DNA from: CALGYY01 sp963678485
GTDB lineage: Bacteria > Bacteroidota > Bacteroidia > Bacteroidales > CAIWKO01
Length of the DNA: 64,000 nt
Direction: 5' to 3'
NCBI GenBank assembly: GCA_963678485.1
Contig: OY782882.1
Location: forward strand, 2,542,001-2,606,000
The notes beneath the pieces are model-generated. The model searched no databases, was not told where the DNA came from, and was given only the letters and a program-made list of their open reading frames with translations. The position numbers were made by a program, and so were the translations under genes. This document shows, piece by piece, positions 41,958 to 49,391 of this stretch; the stretch's first letter is position 1; the number at the start of each line of letters is the position of its first letter.

Positions 41958-42003
41958 ACATGCTGGTAACAAAGGATTGCTATCAGCATGTTCAATCTTC
42001 CTT
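41946..42003 (+). terminator. Long perfect hairpin overlapping the stop codon of the HEPN-like gene
   Basis: AAGGAAGATTGAACATGCTG (41946-41965) and its exact reverse complement (41984-42003) form a 20-bp stem, extended by three more pairs including one G-T, around a 12-nt loop. The left arm contains the last codons and the TGA stop at 41955-41957. There is no T run. It may end transcription, block 3' exonucleases or act as an RNase III site. Confidence 0.7.
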
Positions 42004-42212
42004 TGTTGCATTCTAATAGGAAACGGCAGGGGACATGGCCAAGGCCAGACACCACAAAAAGAAGATAATAAAATGGCTTGAGATGGTCTTAATTTAGCAG
42101 GAATTAATATGATATTTTAGTTGAGCAAAGTAGAATTATATAGAACTATTGTGCGTAAAAATGGCTTGCTTCAATCGGTGCGCCGTGGCATTAGTTAAAT
42201 AACCAGACCAAT

Positions 42213-43409
42213 ATGAAAGAAACTACTTTATATCCAGAGATTGCAAAGAAAATTCTAGAAAGTAATCTAAAACGAGAGTATCGTAATTTTTCAAAACGAG
42301 CTTGTTTCAGTAACAGTGCAGTACGATTTAAAGATGATAAAATTCCAGACAGGGAAAATATTCGGCCGCCATTTTTCCATGACACTGATAAAATCATCCA
42401 TTCTTCAGCATATACTAGATATATTGACAAAACTCAAGTATTCTATTTGTTTGAAAACGACCATATCACTCATAGAGTACTGCATGTCCAATTGGTTTCA
42501 AAAATTGCTCGTGTTATTGGAAGAGCCTTATCACTAAATGAAGATTTAATTGATGCAATTTCCTTGGGGCATGACCTTGGACATGTTCCCTACGGACACG
42601 ACGGTGAAAGAAAATTAAATGATATACTTCAAAAACAATTAAATGAATGTTTTTGTCACAACGCTCAAAGCGTTAGAGCATTACAATTATTAGAAAAGAA
42701 AGGGAACGGCCTTAATTTAACACTTCAAGTGCTTGATGGAATTCTTTCTCACAATGGGGAATTAATGCTTAATGAATATCATCCCAATTTTAATAAAACG
42801 AAGGAACAATTTTTAACTGAATATGAGAATTGCTGGAAAATTAAGGATTTCAGTAAACAAATAACTGCAATGACTCTTGAGGGATGTGTAATGAGGATTT
42901 CAGATGTAATTGCATATATAGGAAGGGACCTTGAAGATGCAATTACTCTTGGATTAATAAAGCGTAAAGACATTCCGAAATCAGTTTCAAAATCTATTGG
43001 AGACACTAATTCATTAATAGTAAATAATTTTGCTCTTGATATTATAAACAATAGCTTTGGCAAAGATTTCATTAAATTGTCAAATGAAAAATTCGATGCG
43101 ATAAAAGAATTCTATGAGTTCAGCAAAAAGGCAATTTATCAAAACCCAAAAAAATCAACACAGGATAAAAAAATTAAAAACATGTTTGACGTATTATTTG
43201 AAACATATATTGATGACATAGAAAAAGATAAAAATGAAACATCAATAACGAGGTATTACTTAAAAAGCATGAATAATAATTATTTAGATAAAACATCAAA
43301 ACCTAAATTAGTGTGCGATTATATTGCTGGCATGACGGATGATTTCTTCAATAAGGAGTTTAAGGATGTTGTAATCCCTCGCAGTTTTGGATATAAAATT
43401 GAAAAATAA
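42213..43409 (+). CDS. dgt: dGTPase-like HD-domain triphosphohydrolase
   Basis: The 398-aa protein begins like a deoxyguanosine triphosphate triphosphohydrolase: RDFSK-like RNFSKRACFSNSAVRF, then FHDTDKIIHSSAYTRYIDKTQVFYLFENDHITHRVLHVQLVSKIARVIGRAL. It has the HD core SLGHDLGHVPYGHDGE (His120-Asp121) and the later Asp in MRISDVIAYIGRDLEDA. Dgt enzymes cleave dGTP to deoxyguanosine and triphosphate, and dGTPases that deplete dNTPs during phage infection are an established defence. The nearest N-terminal His87 and both HD residues are present. It is monocistronic. In this setting a defence function is more likely than the housekeeping one, but that is inference. Confidence 0.88.
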   Translation: MKETTLYPEIAKKILESNLKREYRNFSKRACFSNSAVRFKDDKIPDRENIRPPFFHDTDKIIHSSAYTRYIDKTQVFYLFENDHITHRVLHVQLVSKIARVIGRALSLNEDLIDAISLGHDLGHVPYGHDGERKLNDILQKQLNECFCHNAQSVRALQLLEKKGNGLNLTLQVLDGILSHNGELMLNEYHPNFNKTKEQFLTEYENCWKIKDFSKQITAMTLEGCVMRISDVIAYIGRDLEDAITLGLIKRKDIPKSVSKSIGDTNSLIVNNFALDIINNSFGKDFIKLSNEKFDAIKEFYEFSKKAIYQNPKKSTQDKKIKNMFDVLFETYIDDIEKDKNETSITRYYLKSMNNNYLDKTSKPKLVCDYIAGMTDDFFNKEFKDVVIPRSFGYKIEK

Positions 43410-43596
43410 TAGGTGCTACATAAGCAATATATAATGCAAGATTCAGCGAGTGTATATCGAAATGCATCATCTCATGACAACTCTACCCCGTTGAACAATG
43501 ACCAATAGATAGTTTTAAAGGTAAGCTATCAGAAAGCTTAAACTAGTTGGTGAAGACTAATTGGCTTTATGACGTTTATAACTTAAAGAGAAACCC

Positions 43597-43980
43597 ATGA
43601 AACAACTTATTCCACGAATTCTGCTCTTTTGCGTTTTTTCCTTTTGTTTATTGATGGGCACCTATGCAGAATGCACAAAAGCAGCGACTGTTAAATATAT
43701 GCAGCAAGACGGGTGGTCGAGGACTTACCGAGTCGATGTTTCTTTTATGACTGGATACGAGTTAATTCAGGCCACTAATACAATGAATTATAATGTGAAT
43801 TCTGTTTATGCAATTATATTTTGGGGTCAAAGCCAAGCTAGTGTCATAGAACTTTCAAGCTTGTTGCTTTGCGGAAGTGAAGTTTCGTGTAGTTGTATAA
43901 ATAGCGTTATTTATGATTTGCAAGGGAAAGACCAGGATGGAGACAAATGGAATATTTGTTTGGGGACATATTGTTTATAG
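43597..43980 (+). CDS. Small secreted cysteine-containing protein
   Basis: A 127-aa protein with a signal peptide (MKQLIPRILLFCVFSFCLLMGTYA, cleavage-like YA|EC) and about 100 mature residues containing a C-x3-C-x-C group (LLCGSEVSCSCI) and a C-terminal Cys pair, suggesting disulphides. It has no T9SS domain or lipobox. Family unknown. It stands alone between the dGTPase and the phospholipase D-like gene. Confidence 0.55.
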   Translation: MKQLIPRILLFCVFSFCLLMGTYAECTKAATVKYMQQDGWSRTYRVDVSFMTGYELIQATNTMNYNVNSVYAIIFWGQSQASVIELSSLLLCGSEVSCSCINSVIYDLQGKDQDGDKWNICLGTYCL

Positions 43981-44178
43981 CCATTCAAACATTGGTATAT
44001 GTTGTTGTTATAAGATAATCAAATTGCCATTAACCACAAAAGAGAAGAAAACCGAAAAGCAGAAGGTTTAAATAGTGATGTTTCCCTTTTATCGCAGAAA
44101 GTGATAATCTCATATTGCTTAGCTTATTCTGGTTTATGGTAGTTTTGAATTGAGTTGTTTGATGTATAATTGTTTGTC

Positions 44179-45351
44179 ATGATAAAATCATATTTCAAAG
44201 GAATTGAGAATGTGCTGTTAAAGAACATAGCTTCTGCAAGAACTGAAATTTTGATTGCAGTAGCATGGTTTACGAACCATGATTTGTTTAATGCTGTTTG
44301 TGAGAAATTAATCGAGGGCGTTACCGTGACACTTTGCCTGGTAAACGATGAGATTAACAATAGAGACGAAGGCATAAATCTTGAATATTTTATCTCCAAG
44401 GGAGGCGTTTTATATTTTGGAAATAGTGAAGAATTGATGCATCATAAGTTTTGTATAATTGATAATTCCATATTGCTGAATGGGTCTTATAATTGGACAT
44501 ACTATGCAGAAAAACGGAATCGAGAAAACATAATAATATTTAAGGAATTACCAACCGTGGTTTCGGATTTCAAAATCGAATTTGATAGCACAATAAGTAA
44601 ATGCGACAAGGTATCTGATTTACAGAAATATCTTTTGATGAATAAACCACAAGACTCCAGCGAAACAGCAAGTTACATTTCCTATGATATGCTTTATCAG
44701 TCTGAAGTAAACGAAAGTACAGGGCTTTATGATAGAGCCATGACTCTTGCGGGAAAAGCTCTGAAAATAAAAAGTGATAATAAGGAATGTAGGTTATTCA
44801 TAAAAAAATTAGAAGATGTTGAAAAAAGAGAGTCAATACAAAATTCAAAGCAAATAGAGAAAGAGGCTGTAAACTGGGAGAAGATTGTATCAAAATTTGA
44901 AACAGACCTAATTGATAGTTATATTTCAACCAAACCTGATAGACAGAAAGCGCTTTTATCTGCCAAGGCAATTTATCAATATGAGAAGGAACATAATTTT
45001 GCTTTGGTTAATGCTGCATATTCTGCAAATAATCCTGGTTATATTATGATGATTTTCGGTCATTACCAAAAGGCTGAAGAATTTTTTCGTTTATCAAAAG
45101 ATGCATTGGGGCAATATAATCTTGGTGTTCTCAATTTGTTACACAATGATGGTAATGGGTTTTCAGACAAAATAAACAAAGCTTTTGCAATGCTTGGCGA
45201 GAAGGATATCCCTTGCTTAGCGTTGTATGTTCCTAAAAAGCATAACGGAATAATTGAATACTCTGAAAAGAAACTGATTGATAAAACTTCAAAGGACACT
45301 ATAAGCTTAAAAGCGGCAATTACAACAATAAAAATGGAGTTTAATATATAA
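44179..45351 (+). CDS. Phospholipase D-like protein with helical repeat C-terminus
   Basis: With ATG at 44179 (a TTG at 44170 is less likely) the protein has 390 residues. Residues 1-125 form one PLD-like domain: SARTEILIAVAWFTNHDLFNAV, GVTVTLCLVNDEIN, then MHHKFCIIDNSILLNGSYNWT with the H-x-K-x4-D motif (His88, Lys90, Asp95). A single HKD motif implies a dimer, as in Nuc-type nucleases. The C-terminal 260 residues contain TPR-like helices (GLYDRAMTLAGKALKIKSDN; YQKAEEFFRLSKDALGQYNLGVL). PLD nucleases are frequent in defence loci. There is no signal peptide. It is the last cargo gene before the integrase. Confidence 0.82.
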   Translation: MIKSYFKGIENVLLKNIASARTEILIAVAWFTNHDLFNAVCEKLIEGVTVTLCLVNDEINNRDEGINLEYFISKGGVLYFGNSEELMHHKFCIIDNSILLNGSYNWTYYAEKRNRENIIIFKELPTVVSDFKIEFDSTISKCDKVSDLQKYLLMNKPQDSSETASYISYDMLYQSEVNESTGLYDRAMTLAGKALKIKSDNKECRLFIKKLEDVEKRESIQNSKQIEKEAVNWEKIVSKFETDLIDSYISTKPDRQKALLSAKAIYQYEKEHNFALVNAAYSANNPGYIMMIFGHYQKAEEFFRLSKDALGQYNLGVLNLLHNDGNGFSDKINKAFAMLGEKDIPCLALYVPKKHNGIIEYSEKKLIDKTSKDTISLKAAITTIKMEFNI

Positions 45352-45514
45352 GTGAAACCCCAACTCCATAATCTCCCAGCTCACACCTCCAAAATCGCCC
45401 TTATCCCCAACTCCAAGCCCCCCCCAAAAATCATCCAAACCTTTCCCATTTTTGTGACTTTTCCCTATGGCGATTCTAGGAAAGGGAGTGGATTGTAGGG
45501 GATGGATGTGGCGG

Positions 45515-47344
45515 TTAGGTTGTGGGACTATATATTTCTAGTTTTTTTATTGACACTTCTTGGAATTCTTTTAGAATTGGGATTCTTTTGAGAGTAGCTG
45601 GTGAGGGATTATCAAATAGGTCATCGAGCGTGATTGAATACCCGCAAAATTGAATAGTTCTATCGCCAGAAAAAACTATAGGGGCACAAGTCTTTACTGC
45701 TTTTATTTTTAGAGTTTCCTTCTTATTTAAAAACAAGAAAACTTCTTTATCAAGAATTGGGTCATCTATTCTAAAGCCATTAACAGCCTTATGTCTTTGG
45801 GGAGGAGAATATTTCTGGAATAGGACTTTCAGAACTGAAAAGCTACTGTCATGGGAAACAATTTTTATTTCTCTCACAAAGAGGTTTATATATTTCTTTA
45901 ATAAGTCTCTCGAATTCTCAATAGTGTCAAGGTTTTCGCTTATTATTTTATAAAAATCCGCCAATTCGTCCGTCCTTATAAGCATCAAAGATTTTAGTTT
46001 TGTTATTTCTTCGGTAATCGTCCCCATCTCCTTATTTAACCTTGAAGCCTTGTTTTCAAAGGACACCAAATAACTATTAATTTCTAAGTTGCTTTTGTTC
46101 TTCATTATTTCAAACATTCTCATCTCTTTATCGAGCTCTGTCGATATCTCTGACTTTCTTTGTTCTAAGAATTGTAACTGTGACTTCAATTCTGCTCGCT
46201 TAACATCAGGATTATATTCTGCAATTGTTTCAGCTAAAGCATGAAGGTCACTTTTTATCAAGGACCAAATAGCACTATCAAGCATTGCCATACTAATGCT
46301 TTGCCTATTTGAACAAGGTTTGGCGTTTGAGCGACTACTACATCGGTAAGCGCTTTTGATTAGCTCCTTTACAACTCGATAATCAGCATTGAAGTGACAC
46401 TCACATTTATTGCATTGTATCAGTTTTGATAGTAACGTTGTGTGATATGATGACTTTTCAGCTTTTGAATTATTTGACACTAATTTGTTCTGAACAGATT
46501 GAAAGGTTTCCTTATCTATTATAACTGGATATTTAATACTATAAGAAGAAACTAGATATTTATCCTCTTTGCTGTTTTCTGTATAATATGGATTTTTTCT
46601 TTTATTATTGGTAACCTTGTATCCAGTATAGGCAGGTTCCTTAAGAAGCTTGTTCACATTTCTCTTACTGTGAGTATATTTCGGGAAGCCCCGTTTAATG
46701 CATTCAAGTGTTATTGTCTTAATGGACGGGTTTTTAATATAAGAATCAATTCCATTCACATACCAAGAAAAAATGGTTCTGACTATGGTTGCGTCCTTTT
46801 CAAACTCAATTAAAGTTGTTCTTTTACTTTCAGTTGCAATTCGTTGATATCCAAATAATGTCTTCCCTCCAATTGAGAACCCCATTTCCATTAGTCGCCT
46901 TTTCGCACGAACAAATCTTTCCTTCTTCTGTTTTATCTCAGATTCCGCAAAATATCCGTATAGTGTGAACATAATTTCACCTGCAGTGGAAATTTTACCA
47001 TTCTCTTCAAACAATGCATATCCTACGTCTTTAAGGTAAATCTGAACATTATTTTTTATTAGCCATTCTTTAATATGATGCAGAATACTCTGTCTGCGAC
47101 CCAAACGAGAAAGCTCTGTGGCAAACACAGTTTTATACTGCGGATTTTCCTCAATGAACTTGCACATTTGATTAGTGCCTAGCTTATTCTCAGTATCAAT
47201 GAGTCCGCTTTCTTTTGTCTCAATAAAATGAAATTTATTGAACCCCTTTGAATTTGCATACTTTTTTAAATCCTCAATTTGAGGCTCATAATCTTGGATT
47301 AGTGTGCTTACTCGAACTAATAGTATCGCATGTTTATCTGGCAT
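45515..47344 (-). CDS. int: Large serine integrase of the island
   Basis: The start at 47344 (MPDKHAILLVRVSTLIQDYEPQ) gives 609 residues, with catalytic Ser near residue 12 and the active-site arginines in VRVS and ELSRLGRRQ. Order of parts: resolvase domain (1-150), recombinase domain (GFSIGGKTLFGYQR to RNVNKLLKEPAYTGYK), a zinc ribbon (IQCNKCECHFN ... YRCSSRSNAKPCSNRQ), and a long coiled coil (about 380-460) typical of enzymes that control directionality. Such integrases join attP and attB in one step without host factors. An upstream GTG would lie inside the promoter box, so the ATG is preferred. It lies 63 bp from attR, which identifies it as the enzyme that inserted the element into comM. 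Confidence 0.93.
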   Translation of the reverse strand: MPDKHAILLVRVSTLIQDYEPQIEDLKKYANSKGFNKFHFIETKESGLIDTENKLGTNQMCKFIEENPQYKTVFATELSRLGRRQSILHHIKEWLIKNNVQIYLKDVGYALFEENGKISTAGEIMFTLYGYFAESEIKQKKERFVRAKRRLMEMGFSIGGKTLFGYQRIATESKRTTLIEFEKDATIVRTIFSWYVNGIDSYIKNPSIKTITLECIKRGFPKYTHSKRNVNKLLKEPAYTGYKVTNNKRKNPYYTENSKEDKYLVSSYSIKYPVIIDKETFQSVQNKLVSNNSKAEKSSYHTTLLSKLIQCNKCECHFNADYRVVKELIKSAYRCSSRSNAKPCSNRQSISMAMLDSAIWSLIKSDLHALAETIAEYNPDVKRAELKSQLQFLEQRKSEISTELDKEMRMFEIMKNKSNLEINSYLVSFENKASRLNKEMGTITEEITKLKSLMLIRTDELADFYKIISENLDTIENSRDLLKKYINLFVREIKIVSHDSSFSVLKVLFQKYSPPQRHKAVNGFRIDDPILDKEVFLFLNKKETLKIKAVKTCAPIVFSGDRTIQFCGYSITLDDLFDNPSPATLKRIPILKEFQEVSIKKLEIYSPTT

Positions 47345-47359
47345 TGTTCCCTTTTTGTA

Positions 47360-47367
47360 CAAATATA
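47360..47367 (-). promoter_or_regulatory. -7 promoter box of the integrase
   Basis: TATATTTG on the minus strand, 15 bp before the integrase ATG and 40 bp from the crossover dinucleotide, so the promoter lies within or next to the attP left arm. Confidence 0.65.
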
Positions 47368-47387
47368 CGGAAAAATTTAGATACTGT

Positions 47388-47430
47388 CTAATTGTACCCC
47401 ATCTTTATCACATTATGTCCACCAGCCGCA
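47388..47430. other. attR: attR, right junction of the integrated element
   Basis: The element ends with CCCATCTTT followed by AT at 47407-47408; comM sequence (CACATTATGTCC) follows. Together with attL this defines the crossover. The ligated element ends read CCCATCTTTATAAAGATGGG, a perfect palindrome centred on AT. Confidence 0.85.
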
Positions 47431-48059
47431 GCAATCTCAAGAGCACGCTTGATATTCTCCTGTCCCTTCACATCCGCAAAGTCGTATTCATACTCGCGCA
47501 AGCGACTATGAAATTCTTCACGGGTATTGATATTAGTGGTTTTAAGTGTAGTCAAGCCGTTGAAAAAGTCAATCACTTCGTTGATATTCTGCACTCCGCA
47601 AACCTCCAAATTGTTCACTACTGCAGCTTCGTGCGCATTTTGAGCGGGGAGTATGAAGCCTTTGAAGCCCTCAGTGCGCGCACGAATCGCAATTGGAAGT
47701 GCTCCCTTGATGGGAAGTAAGGTGCCATCCAGCGACAATTCACCCATTACAAGATATTTTTCCAGTAATGAACCGTCCATTTGTCCAGCAGCAGCAAGTA
47801 TTCCCATGGCAATGGTAAGGTCATACGAAGAACCTTCCTTACGGATATCCGCAGGAGCCATGTTAATTACAATCTTTTTACCCGGAATTTTGTGTCCGTT
47901 ATTTCTGAAGGCCGCTTCGATGCGCTGGTGGCTTTCTTTGACTGCACTGTCAGGCAATCCCACCATAAAAAATGCCGCACCGGCTTCAATGTTAACTTCG
48001 ACAGTAACTAATATAGCATCAATGCCATATATAGCTCCACCAAACGCTTTGATAAGCAT
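47407..48059 (-). pseudogene. comM: comM/yifB N-terminal fragment
   Basis: The minus strand from ATG at 48059 reads MLIKAFGGAIYGIDAILVTVEVNIEAGAAFFMVGLPDSAVKESHQRIEAAFRNNGHKIPGKKIVINMAPADIRKEG, the N-terminal Lon-like (ChlI-type) domain of ComM/YifB, and continues to VKGQENIKRALEIAAAGGHNVI. There it enters the element and ends after the foreign residues KMGYN. It therefore lacks the whole ATPase domain, whose Walker A lies at 600-623. The truncated product is about 223 aa and cannot be an active helicase. Because the break is precise, excision would rebuild the gene. Confidence 0.93.
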
Positions 48060-48265
48060 ACATGAATAATTTATTTGTTAATATGTTTTTTTTCTTTTGT
48101 AGCATCCCTGTTTAAGACAAGCGTTTAGGTATTATTATCTAGATATCAAGGTGTTAAAACCTAAATATTCTTTATAATCTTAAAATATGTTAAACGGTCT
48201 TATTCAGAGGGAATAAAATTAATAATTTTGTTGCGAATTACGATTATACATTAAAAAAATAACAA

Positions 48266-49255
48266 ATGAAGAAATTGTATGCTTTGGTTCTGATGCTGGC
48301 TTGCACTATAGGATGGTCAACAGCACAAACCGTAAACAACCCGGGATTTGAAGATTGGGAAAATGAAGGCACGAATACAGAGGAGCCTTTGCAGTGGAAT
48401 TCGTTTATGACCGCTGGAGGAACCCTTTCAGCTTTTGCAGCTAAGCAGTTGAAGAAGTCAACACTGGTAAGGCCTGGCTCAACCGGGACAAGCAGTGCAT
48501 TACTGTGGTCAAGGGAAACCTTCTCTATTGTTGCAAATGGAAATTTAACCACTGGTAAGATTAATATGGGGAATTACAGCCCTACCAATCAGGATAATTA
48601 TAATGCTACTGTGACCGCTGATGCTCAATTCAACGAAGCATTCACTGCTGACCCGGACTCTATTGTATTTTGGGTGCGTTTTATTCCTGCAAGTGGCACT
48701 AACGCTGATTCTGGTCGTGTTCATGCCGTGATTCATGACAATTATGAATTTCGCGATCCTACTGCTTCAGATGTGAATGGTCCGAACCATATCTACTCAC
48801 AGGCAACAGCACATTTTGCAAAGACTGATGGAAACTGGGCTCGCATTTCTGCTCCCTTTATTGCAGGTCCTGCAGCAACAGCTTCTTATATGTTGATTTC
48901 GATTACCACTAATAAAGACCCAGGTGGTGGCTCAGGTGGCGACTCTCTCTATATTGATGATGTTGAGTTTATTTACAATGGCGCTTCAGTTCAGGAAAAT
49001 TCCATCGAAGAAAGCATGAATATTTTCGCCAATCAGGGTTCAGGACAGTTAGTTGCCCGCTTCAACTTCGATAAAAGCTACAGCACTGATATCCGCATTT
49101 ACGACATTACAGGACAGGTAGTTCTTGCAACTCAAAAAGAGCTGATGAACAACACAGAAGTGTTTGATATCAGCATGTTAAATTCTGGCTTATACTTTAT
49201 ACAAGCAAGTCGTTCCGACGGCATGAAAATAAGCAGGAAGTTTGTTATCCGTTAA
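48266..49255 (+). CDS. Secreted T9SS cargo with carbohydrate-type N-terminal domain
   Basis: Signal peptide MKKLYALVLMLACTIGWSTAQ, then TVNNPGFEDWENEG ... PLQWNSF, a beta-sandwich start typical of PCMD-like or carbohydrate-binding domains, a SLYIDDVEFIY strand, and a C-terminal type A T9SS sorting domain (QENSIEESMNIFANQGSGQLVARF ... DIRIYDITGQVVLATQKELMNNTEVFDISMLNSGLYFIQA). The mature protein is expected at the cell surface. It precedes the TonB-dependent receptor gene, which has its own promoter-like box. It is probably part of a nutrient-uptake locus with the receptor and the PCMD protein. Confidence 0.83.
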   Translation: MKKLYALVLMLACTIGWSTAQTVNNPGFEDWENEGTNTEEPLQWNSFMTAGGTLSAFAAKQLKKSTLVRPGSTGTSSALLWSRETFSIVANGNLTTGKINMGNYSPTNQDNYNATVTADAQFNEAFTADPDSIVFWVRFIPASGTNADSGRVHAVIHDNYEFRDPTASDVNGPNHIYSQATAHFAKTDGNWARISAPFIAGPAATASYMLISITTNKDPGGGSGGDSLYIDDVEFIYNGASVQENSIEESMNIFANQGSGQLVARFNFDKSYSTDIRIYDITGQVVLATQKELMNNTEVFDISMLNSGLYFIQASRSDGMKISRKFVIR

Positions 49256-49339
49256 AATATTTTGAATGCTTAGATAAACCGAATGAGGAATGCAATTGTT
49301 AAGGTCGTTGTATTCCTCATTTTTATTGATATTTATTCG

Positions 49340-49347
49340 TACTTTTG
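49340..49347 (+). promoter_or_regulatory. -7 promoter box of the TonB-dependent receptor gene
   Basis: TACTTTTG fits TAnnTTTG and lies 45 bp before the ATG at 49392. Confidence 0.5.
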
Positions 49348-49391
49348 TGCCCGCATTTGAGAATGCGCTTTTTAAAACTAAATTCCGTACT

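Larger units (their letters stand above)
631..47408. mobile_element. 46.8-kb serine-integrase genomic island inserted in comM, rich in candidate defence genes
   Basis: The element is bounded by an AT dinucleotide at each end (631-632 and 47407-47408). Its large serine integrase lies at the right end, starting 63 bp inside the junction, as usual for elements whose attP adjoins int. Joining the element ends gives the palindrome CCCATCTTTATAAAGATGGG. Cargo is mainly nuclease, nucleotide-signalling, protease and HEPN families that recur in defence islands. There is no relaxase, type IV coupling protein or Tra protein, so it is either mobilised by another element or moved by transformation or phage. 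A replication-initiator-like gene and a second, small serine recombinase in the 13-19 kb region suggest that part of it descends from a plasmid. By eye it looks more AT-rich than the flanking chromosome. Confidence 0.88.

Noticed and set aside
631..47408. A tyrosine-recombinase integration with long direct repeats.
   Set aside because: Only two bases are shared between the junctions, and the integrase is of the large serine type.
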